Assembly (NCBI GenBank): GCA_015661045.1
Contig: JACVQG010000112.1
Span: forward strand, 1 to 6,180
DNA: 6,180 bases
Direction: 5' to 3'
Origin: Dehalococcoidia bacterium
GTDB lineage: Bacteria > Chloroflexota > Dehalococcoidia > JACVQG01
Shown: piece after piece, positions 1 to 5,092 of the stretch
Position numbering within the stretch: the first letter of the stretch is position 1
How the letters are laid out: each line of letters starts with the position of its first letter
The notes under the pieces: model-generated
Seen by the model: only the letters and a program-made list of their open reading frames with translations
The model's database searches: none
What the model was told of the DNA's origin: nothing
Position numbers and translations under genes: made by a program

Positions 1-40
1 CCAAGGCTCTAAATCGTCGCTTGATCAGTTCCGTATCCAT
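1..40 (-). CDS. N-terminus of a divergent, unidentified protein (partial)
   Basis: An ATG on the minus strand at 40-38 opens a frame reading MDTELIKRRFRAL before it runs off the left edge. The frame cannot start further upstream, because a TAG stop lies one codon before the ATG (47-45 region, minus strand). The peptide is charged and looks like the start of an amphipathic helix of a cytoplasmic protein, but 13 residues are too few to name a family. Support for a real gene comes mainly from context: a good sigma-70-type promoter points at this ATG with correct spacing, and the next gene on the plus strand diverges from it. No Shine-Dalgarno sequence at normal spacing is present, in keeping with a leaderless message. 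Chance occurrence of such a short frame remains possible. Confidence 0.45.
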   Translation of the reverse strand, partial: MDTELIKRRFRAL

Positions 41-46
41 GCCCTA

Positions 47-75
47 AGTATAGCATAGAATCCCTTAAATTGCAA
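47..75 (-). promoter_or_regulatory. Minus-strand promoter for the left-edge gene, apparently leaderless
   Basis: Reading the minus strand, TTGCAA (75-70) is followed after exactly 17 bp by TATACT (52-47), and the -10 box is preceded by TGC, the extended -10 pattern. Six bases separate the -10 box from the ATG at 40, so the expected transcription start falls on, or within a base or so of, the A of that ATG. This would give a message with little or no 5' leader. A weaker alternative on the same strand is TTGTCA (92-87) with TTTAAG (69-64), also spaced by 17 bp. Confidence 0.5.
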
Positions 76-121
76 TACTTATTATCTGACAATGCCTAAT
101 ACCGGGGCTATCGATCGAAAA

Positions 122-149
122 TTGTAAAACGTGATGGAGTGATTATAAT
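122..149 (+). promoter_or_regulatory. Candidate promoter upstream of the flippase-like gene
   Basis: TTGTAA at 122-127 (four of six matches to the -35 consensus) and a perfect TATAAT at 144-149 are separated by 16 bp. Transcription would start near 156, giving a leader of roughly 90 nt before the TTG start codon at 248. It competes with a second TATAAT at 215-220 that lacks a good -35. The region is AT-rich, so chance matches are possible. Confidence 0.4.
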
Positions 150-211
150 ATTTGACTTCATAGTAGCAAGGTGTGAAAGGCGGGTGTGGGTGGTATTAAA
201 GTGAAGCCATA

Positions 212-224
212 AGGTATAATACCT
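212..224 (+). promoter_or_regulatory. Perfect 13-bp palindrome containing a TATAAT -10 box
   Basis: AGGTATAATACCT at 212-224 is a perfect inverted repeat (AGGTAT, central A, ATACCT). Its centre is a consensus -10 hexamer TATAAT (215-220). Transcription would start near 227, leaving a leader of about 20 nt that includes the ribosome binding site. The -35 position at 17 bp spacing (192-197) is GGTATT, a poor match, so this promoter may need an activator. Equally, the palindrome may be an operator where a dimeric repressor would block the -10 box. Both readings are inference. Confidence 0.35.
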
Positions 225-233
225 CTTAGTCCC

Positions 234-240
234 GGAAAGG
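234..240 (+). promoter_or_regulatory. Ribosome binding site selecting a TTG start
   Basis: GGAAAGG at 234-240 lies 7 bases before TTG at 248. A GTG at 241 is ruled out because its frame stops at once (GTG GCT ATT GTT TAA). The first in-frame ATG downstream encodes residue 30, after the first membrane helix, so TTG is the best start. Confidence 0.6.
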
Positions 241-247
241 GTGGCTA

Positions 248-1072
248 TTGTTTAAGCGTAAAATATCCTGGATAGGCATAGCCCTGGCGGTAATATTTCT
301 GGCGCTATTTCTGTACCGCGTCGACTTCGGGCAGATGGTACAGGTGCTCAGGAAAGCCAATTATTTTTATATAGCCCCGGCTATCCTGGTCTATTTCATC
401 GGCGTATGGTTCAGAGCAGTCCGCTGGCGCTTACTCTTGCGGTCCCTAGGCGATTTCCCTTCCCACCGCCTCGTCTCTCCTATCCTTATCGGCTTCGCGA
501 TAAATAATATCCTGCCCGCCCGCGTCGGCCTTATAGTGCGGGCATATCTCCTGGGAATCCAGCAGGGCGTGAGCAAAATTGCCAGCGGCGCTACAGTCGT
601 AGTGGACCAGCTTTTCGATGGTCTGGCCCTTTTATTCTTCCTTGGGGTTATAGCTATCCTCGTACCGTTGCCAGTGTGGGCCAGGACAACAGCTCTGGTC
701 TCTGCAATTATTTTTGTAGGCTTTTTCATGCTTCTGTTGGTTCTGGCCCTATCACCCCGCCTTACTCGATGGCTGGTTGAAAGGCTAACACATTGGCTTC
801 CGAGCAGGTGGCAACCCGGAATCGCTGGCAGCGTCAATAAGGTTCTTGCCGGTCTGGCCCCACTGCAACGCCCCGACCGGATAGCTATAGCCTTCTTTCT
901 CTCGCTTCTGGTTTGGGCGATAGAAGCCGGGGTATTCTATCTGGTTGCTTTTTCCTTTGGATTGGGGCAACCTTTTCATGTGATGTTGCTGGTTACCAGC
1001 ATATCCAATATCGCTATCACTTTGCCGTCGTTGCCCGGAGGCATCGGCCTTAAAGCGGGTCTCGATAGCTGA
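248..1072 (+). CDS. Flippase-like / lysylphosphatidylglycerol synthase TM-domain protein, C-terminally truncated
   Basis: This 274-residue polytopic membrane protein is of the PF03706 (UPF0104, lysylphosphatidylglycerol synthase TM-region) type. Family members are thought to move lipids or lipid-linked glycans across the membrane, or form the membrane half of MprF; the substrate here is unknown. Hydrophobic segments lie near residues 8-23, 40-56, 75-88, 123-143, 147-168, 212-236 and 243-260. Family-like signatures are RAVRWRLLL (56-64), NNILPARVG (86-94) followed by R98-AYLL, VVVDQLFDGLALL (117-129) and LPSLPGGIG (259-267). The residue after RVG, usually Glu or Asp, is Leu95. Homologues normally run some 40-60 residues past GGIG with further membrane helices; here the frame ends after seven residues (LKAGLDS). 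Only 27 bp then separate it from the next gene. The other frame is open to a TGA overlapping the next ATG, so an out-of-frame deletion is likely. It may be non-functional. The family is clear, the function is not. Confidence 0.8.
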   Translation: MFKRKISWIGIALAVIFLALFLYRVDFGQMVQVLRKANYFYIAPAILVYFIGVWFRAVRWRLLLRSLGDFPSHRLVSPILIGFAINNILPARVGLIVRAYLLGIQQGVSKIASGATVVVDQLFDGLALLFFLGVIAILVPLPVWARTTALVSAIIFVGFFMLLLVLALSPRLTRWLVERLTHWLPSRWQPGIAGSVNKVLAGLAPLQRPDRIAIAFFLSLLVWAIEAGVFYLVAFSFGLGQPFHVMLLVTSISNIAITLPSLPGGIGLKAGLDS

Positions 1073-1099
1073 AGCGACGGGAAGAAACCGGGAGGAAAA

Positions 1100-2395
1100 A
1101 TGAGAATAGGCATCATCGGAGCCGGCCTCACGGGCCTAACGGCAGCTTTTGAATTAACCAGACGTGGACACAAGGTGACCCTTTGGGAGAAGGAGAACGC
1201 CGTAGGAGGGGAAGCGGCCGCTTTTGATATAGGGGGCAATCGCCTGGAAAAATTCTATCATCATATTTTTATGAGTGACAAAGCCCTTCTTGGACTGCTG
1301 ACTGAGCTTGACCTGGCATCTTCCCTCCAGTGGCTGCCCTCCCATGTAGGCTATTACTATAGCGGTAAGATACACAATTTCACAACACCGGTTGACCTTC
1401 TCCGCTTTAAACCGTTAGGAATTACAGACAGGTTGCGCCTGGGCCTGGTCTCCCTCTACCTTCAACGATATACCCAGTGGCAAAACTTCGAAGGTATTAC
1501 TGCCCAGGAATGGCTACTGAAGAATGCCGGGAAGCGTAGCTACGAGGTTATCTGGGGACCTTTGTTGCGGGGCAAGTTCGGCGATACCGCTCCCCAGATT
1601 AGCATGGCCTGGCTCTGGGGCCGGATACGGATGCGTTTGGGTTCCCGCCGCCAGGGCATAGGTCAGGAGCGCCTGGGTTATTTGAAAGGTAGCTTTGGCC
1701 GACTTGGCGAATCCCTGGCCCAACGGGTGCAGAGCGGAGGCGGCGCTATCTATCTGGGAACGCCTGTAAAGCGACTGGCTATACAGGATGGGCGGGTTGC
1801 AGGAGCTATCTTAACCAATGGAGATATTTCCTCTCAGGATGCCATAATAGCAACAATATCATCCCCTTCTTTTTTATCGCTGGTCCCCGAAATGCCCTCT
1901 GAATATGCAGGCAAAGTTGGGCAGACCCGCTATCTGGCTGCTTTATGCATGGTGTTGACACTCAAGGGCCAATTTTCTCCGGTCTACTGGCTCAATATCG
2001 GCGACTCTACCTTCCCCTTCGTGGCCACCATCGAACAAACGAACTTTGTCAGCCCATCGGAATACGGCGGCAAACGAATACTATACGTCTCTAACTATCT
2101 TCCGGCCTCCAGTCCGCTTTTCCGGATGACCGCCGATGAACTGTTGAAGCATTACCTGCCCTTTTTACAGAAAATCAACCCCCGATTTGACACTGGTTGG
2201 ATTGGAGAATATCATTTATTCAAAGAGGAATATGCTCAACCGGTTGTCCCCATAAATTACTCCGGCCAGATACCTGCTCACAGTACACCAATTAAGGGAC
2301 TCTATCTGTCAAATACGACTCAGATATATCCAGAGGACAGGGGCATGAACCAGGCAATCCAACTGGGATTCAAGATAGCCGGACTGGTTGCTTAA
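1100..2395 (+). CDS. FAD-dependent oxidoreductase, amine oxidase / protoporphyrinogen oxidase-like
   Basis: This 431-residue flavoprotein has the layout of the amine-oxidase / phytoene-desaturase superfamily. The N-terminal Rossmann fold binds the FAD ADP part: GAGLTG (7-12) in a GxGxxG pattern, then Glu30 at the end of strand beta-2 for ribose contact, and GG at 36-37. The C-terminal FAD-closing motif is visible at 399-427, with GLYLSNTTQIYPEDRG and a following NQAIQLG helix. The middle (about 80-370) is the substrate domain. There is no signal peptide and no clear membrane anchor, so it is probably cytoplasmic or peripheral at the membrane. GGGAGGA (1090-1096) lies 3 bases before the ATG. 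It sits 27 bp after the flippase-like gene, so both are probably on one transcript, which suggests a lipid, isoprenoid or lipid-linked sugar substrate. UDP-galactopyranose mutase and HemY are distant look-alikes; the sequence does not settle which reaction is catalysed. Confidence 0.82.
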   Translation: MRIGIIGAGLTGLTAAFELTRRGHKVTLWEKENAVGGEAAAFDIGGNRLEKFYHHIFMSDKALLGLLTELDLASSLQWLPSHVGYYYSGKIHNFTTPVDLLRFKPLGITDRLRLGLVSLYLQRYTQWQNFEGITAQEWLLKNAGKRSYEVIWGPLLRGKFGDTAPQISMAWLWGRIRMRLGSRRQGIGQERLGYLKGSFGRLGESLAQRVQSGGGAIYLGTPVKRLAIQDGRVAGAILTNGDISSQDAIIATISSPSFLSLVPEMPSEYAGKVGQTRYLAALCMVLTLKGQFSPVYWLNIGDSTFPFVATIEQTNFVSPSEYGGKRILYVSNYLPASSPLFRMTADELLKHYLPFLQKINPRFDTGWIGEYHLFKEEYAQPVVPINYSGQIPAHSTPIKGLYLSNTTQIYPEDRGMNQAIQLGFKIAGLVA

Positions 2396-2422
2396 ACATT
2401 GGGCGCCCGTGGTTCTCGCGGA

Positions 2423-2486
2423 CGGAAACCCCATAACCCCCTTTACGTAAAGGGGGCAGCCCGCCTGCGGCGGACGGGGGTTTTCG
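2423..2486. repeat. Compound palindrome able to form a three-way junction (REP-like intergenic element)
   Basis: This element fills the middle of the 147-bp gap between the oxidoreductase and lgt. An outer stem pairs CGGAAACCCC (2423-2432) with GGGGTTTTCG (2477-2486), ten pairs with one G-T wobble. Inside it are two hairpins. The first is a perfect 20-bp palindrome, CCCCCTTTACGTAAAGGGGG (2437-2456). The second is CCGCC-TGC-GGCGG (2461-2473). GCGGACGG occurs twice (2418-2425 and 2470-2477), and a separate 8-bp palindrome GGGCGCCC sits at 2401-2408. Such nested GC-rich intergenic palindromes are typical of dispersed REP or MITE-like repeats, or of structured 3' regions. The element may also slow or stop transcription, since CCCCC (2437-2441) can alternatively pair with GGGGG (2476-2480) just before TTTT. 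The rest of the gap shows only a weak AT-rich stretch (2513-2525) before the lgt ribosome binding site. Confidence 0.7.
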
Positions 2487-2542
2487 ACGCTGGCAAAGAC
2501 CCGACCAATAGCTAGTAATAATAATCAAACAGGAAGGTATAA

Positions 2543-3346
2543 ATGGTCACTATAGGCATAGACCCCATAATCGTACATATCGGTAGCTTTGCAATCCGGT
2601 GGTACTCACTAATGGTCATGCTGGCAGCCCTGGTGGGCGTTCTCTGGGTGTGGAAAGCGGCTCAGAAAGCTGGAATCGCTGGCGATTATGCTTTCACCCT
2701 GGCTATCTGGGCCATACCGGGTGGTATTCTAGGCTCCCGGTTAACCCATATCCTGGACCAGTTCAGCTATTATGCGGCTAACCCGGCGGCTATGATAGGG
2801 GGTGAGGGTGAGGCGATTACCGGCGCTGTCCTGGGTGGAACGCTGGCAGTATGGATAGGTTCAAAGGTACACAAGTATCCTTTTGGTAAGCTGATGGACC
2901 TTACGGCGCCCGGGATGATTCTGGCTCAATTCATCGGACGGATTGGTTGTACTATCAATGGGGATGCCTATGGCCTACCTACCTCAGGCCCGTTAGCCAT
3001 AATCTACACCCATCCCAACTCCTTTGCCCCATTGGGCGTGCCTACCCTGCCATCGGTCTGGTTTGAAATGGCCTGGGATTTACTGGTCTTTGCGGCGCTG
3101 ATGGTTTTCCGGGGACGCTTAAAGCCCGATGGCTCCCTGTTTATGGTCTATCTGGCTATGTATAACTTCGGACGCTTCTTCATAGATTTCACCCGCACCA
3201 ATCAGCCGTGGCTGTTCGGGCTTCACCAGGCCCAGGTAATCACCCTGTTAGTCCTGATAGTGGTTATTCCCATGTTGATAGCCCGCGTGCGGTGGCAGAG
3301 GCCACAGAATGTTTCCAATGTGGATCAGGCAGCGGCTAACCCGTAA
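2543..3346 (+). CDS. lgt: Phosphatidylglycerol--prolipoprotein diacylglyceryl transferase
   Basis: Lgt transfers a diacylglyceryl group from phosphatidylglycerol to the lipobox cysteine of prolipoproteins, the first step of lipoprotein maturation in the membrane. The 267-residue length is normal. Family marks in order are IRWYSLM (18-24, with the conserved Tyr21), GGILGSRLTHIL (60-71), GAVLGGTLA (94-102), the signature GRIGCTINGDAYG (132-144, with Arg133, Asn139 and Gly144), and NFGRFFIDFTR (208-218), with Asp215 where Glu is common. About seven hydrophobic segments are visible. The position of the histidine reported as important in Escherichia coli Lgt (His103, in the HGG motif) appears to be Thr93 here; this residue differs among Gram-positive-type Lgt proteins too. 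AGGAAGG (2531-2537) lies 5 bases before the ATG. The compound palindrome upstream may separate it from the preceding genes, though read-through is possible. Confidence 0.95.
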   Translation: MVTIGIDPIIVHIGSFAIRWYSLMVMLAALVGVLWVWKAAQKAGIAGDYAFTLAIWAIPGGILGSRLTHILDQFSYYAANPAAMIGGEGEAITGAVLGGTLAVWIGSKVHKYPFGKLMDLTAPGMILAQFIGRIGCTINGDAYGLPTSGPLAIIYTHPNSFAPLGVPTLPSVWFEMAWDLLVFAALMVFRGRLKPDGSLFMVYLAMYNFGRFFIDFTRTNQPWLFGLHQAQVITLLVLIVVIPMLIARVRWQRPQNVSNVDQAAANP

Positions 3347-3358
3347 TTTTTAGCTTAC

Positions 3359-5092
3359 TTACCGGGATGAAGTCACAAAATCCAGCACATGTAACTCTAA
3401 CCTAGACCGTCCTTGCCAGTTGTCCACGCCAAGCTGGTAGGCCATATCTATCGAGGTTGGCACGGTTTCATCTGTCAGGTGTCCCAGGTCGAAGCCTACC
3501 GCCTGCCAGATTTGACCCCCGCTTGTTGGGGCTTTCAGCTTTAACCGGAGATGCTCGCCCTGTTTTCCGACCCGCCGGCAGTCCACCACCTGTGTATTCC
3601 GGCTGAGGAAGGTAGGAGTCGGATTGCCTTTGCCGAAGGGGGCTAGCTTTTGTAACTGGGGATAGACCTGTCCGTCCAGGACACCTAAAGGTAATTCCAT
3701 ATCAATAAGCAACTGAGGACGCAGGTCAACGCCATCGAGTTTCTGCCGTGCCATATCCGTCAGACGTTTCCGTAGTTCAGGCATAAGGTTGGTAGGCACC
3801 GAAAAACCCGCTGCCTGCGGATGGCCGCCAAACTTTTCTAACATACCGGCGCACCCCTGTAAAGCACTTATTATGTCAAATTCGGGAATGCTACGGGCGC
3901 TACCCCGGCAGGTCTCCGGCCCCCATTCCACAACGATAGCCGGACGGCTGAATTCCTGCACCAGGCGGCCGGCCACTATCCCCGTTACCCCGGACCAGAA
4001 ATTCTCTCCCTCGACTATAATGATAGGAGTGTCTTCGCCCTGGGTACGGGCAATTTCCTTGGCTTTAGAGAATATCTCGGTGGTTAGCTTCTGGCGTTCG
4101 TCGTTACATTGCTCCAGGCGGCAAGCCAACTCCTGGATTTCTTCGTCGGAGGAACTGGTCAGCAGCCTGTAGCTGAGCATGGCATGATCTATGCGCCCCG
4201 CTGCATTAAGACGAGGGCTTAAGTTATAGCTGATGCCTTCGGCATCTATGCTACCGGGCGTCAAACCGGCCTGACGCAACAGCTCTTTCAATCCGGGCCG
4301 TTCGCACTGTTTATTAATAAGCTCCAGGCCGCGTCTTACCATATAACGGTTATCACCCTGTAAAATGACCATATCTGCCACCGTACCCAGGGCTACCAGG
4401 TCCAGGTACTGTTCCGTCTCTTTGCCTCTGCCCATTCCACCCATTAATGCTTGAAGAAACTTGTATGCCACGCCTACGCCCGCAAGCTCGGCAAAAGGGT
4501 AAGCCGAACCAGGCCGGTGCGGGTTGACTACAGCCAGGGCTGGCGGCAGCAAGGGCTTCCCGATTACACCGGGACTTCCTGCTTCTACTGTTAACCGGTG
4601 ATGGTCTGTAACAATAATGTCCTGTCCCGCCTTTTGGGCCTGGGCGACCTCTTCGTAGCCGGTAACGCCGCAATCCACAGTGATAACAAGGCTGACACCA
4701 TCACGCCTGAGCTGTTCCAGCGCACTGGCATGAAGCCCGTGCCCCTCATTCAAACGATGAGGAATGTAAAGCGCCGGATCGCCCCCCAGAGCCTTTAACC
4801 CCCCAACTGTAATGGCGCTGGCTGTAATACCATCGGCATCAAAATCCCCGTAAACTGCTATCTTCTCACCGCGTAAAAGGGCCTGGTACGTGCGGGATAC
4901 AGCTTTCCCCATATCAGGAAGGAGATACGGATCATGGGTCAATCTTTCATCTGCAGCCAGGAAGGTTTCCGCCTGACTCGCTTCGGTAATTCCCCGGTTG
5001 TAAAGGAGTTGCGTTAGTAAGGATGAGCCGTTGCCCTGTATGAAGGTTTGCCCGTTATAAGAGGGTACGAGTTGCCAGCGGCTGTGCGTCAC
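3359..5092 (-). CDS. recJ: Single-stranded-DNA-specific exonuclease RecJ
   Basis: RecJ degrades single-stranded DNA 5' to 3' in recombinational and mismatch repair in the cytoplasm. The full-length 577-residue protein carries all DHH phosphoesterase motifs that bind the two metal ions: DFDADG (83-88), VDCG (139-142), TDHH (162-165) and GTVADM (236-241). They are followed by SPRLNAAGR (292-300). The DHHA1 domain shows SGVTGIVAGRL (367-377), GSAR (397-400) and GGHPQAAGF (422-430). The C-terminal OB-type domain begins near KLAPFGKGNPTP (482-493). The start is GTG at 5092-5090, overlapping the fabF stop as GTGA, with a strong AGGAG 8 bases upstream, so translation is probably coupled to fabF. The stop lies 12 bp from that of the convergent lgt gene. 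No key residue appears lost and no frameshift is seen. Confidence 0.95.
   Translation of the reverse strand: MTHSRWQLVPSYNGQTFIQGNGSSLLTQLLYNRGITEASQAETFLAADERLTHDPYLLPDMGKAVSRTYQALLRGEKIAVYGDFDADGITASAITVGGLKALGGDPALYIPHRLNEGHGLHASALEQLRRDGVSLVITVDCGVTGYEEVAQAQKAGQDIIVTDHHRLTVEAGSPGVIGKPLLPPALAVVNPHRPGSAYPFAELAGVGVAYKFLQALMGGMGRGKETEQYLDLVALGTVADMVILQGDNRYMVRRGLELINKQCERPGLKELLRQAGLTPGSIDAEGISYNLSPRLNAAGRIDHAMLSYRLLTSSSDEEIQELACRLEQCNDERQKLTTEIFSKAKEIARTQGEDTPIIIVEGENFWSGVTGIVAGRLVQEFSRPAIVVEWGPETCRGSARSIPEFDIISALQGCAGMLEKFGGHPQAAGFSVPTNLMPELRKRLTDMARQKLDGVDLRPQLLIDMELPLGVLDGQVYPQLQKLAPFGKGNPTPTFLSRNTQVVDCRRVGKQGEHLRLKLKAPTSGGQIWQAVGFDLGHLTDETVPTSIDMAYQLGVDNWQGRSRLELHVLDFVTSSR

Noticed and set aside
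92..127. An 11-codon plus-strand frame in the left intergenic region
   Set aside because: Very short, lacks a convincing ribosome binding site, and overlaps the promoter region.
152..157. TTGACT, a good -35-like hexamer
   Set aside because: The position 17 bp downstream (175-180, GAAAGG) is not a -10 box, and the nearest TATAAT downstream is far too distant.
391..837. A 148-codon open frame on the minus strand, antisense to the flippase-like gene
   Set aside because: Composition is rich in Arg, Pro and Thr as expected of a shadow frame. It lies wholly inside a plus-strand gene with clear family motifs and resembles no known domain.
2437..2484. Simple intrinsic terminator before lgt
   Set aside because: The best GC stem is followed by only four T residues, and the whole region is better explained by the larger three-way palindrome; termination is left as a possible secondary role.
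2491..2525. Promoter for lgt (TGGCAA with TAGTAA or TAATAA)
   Set aside because: Both hexamers are weak and the better -10 match gives a 19-bp spacer, so it could not be supported as a feature.
4353..4673. A 106-codon frame on the same strand as recJ but in another frame
   Set aside because: It overlaps the DHH catalytic region of recJ; the product is rich in Arg and Gly with no recognisable domain.
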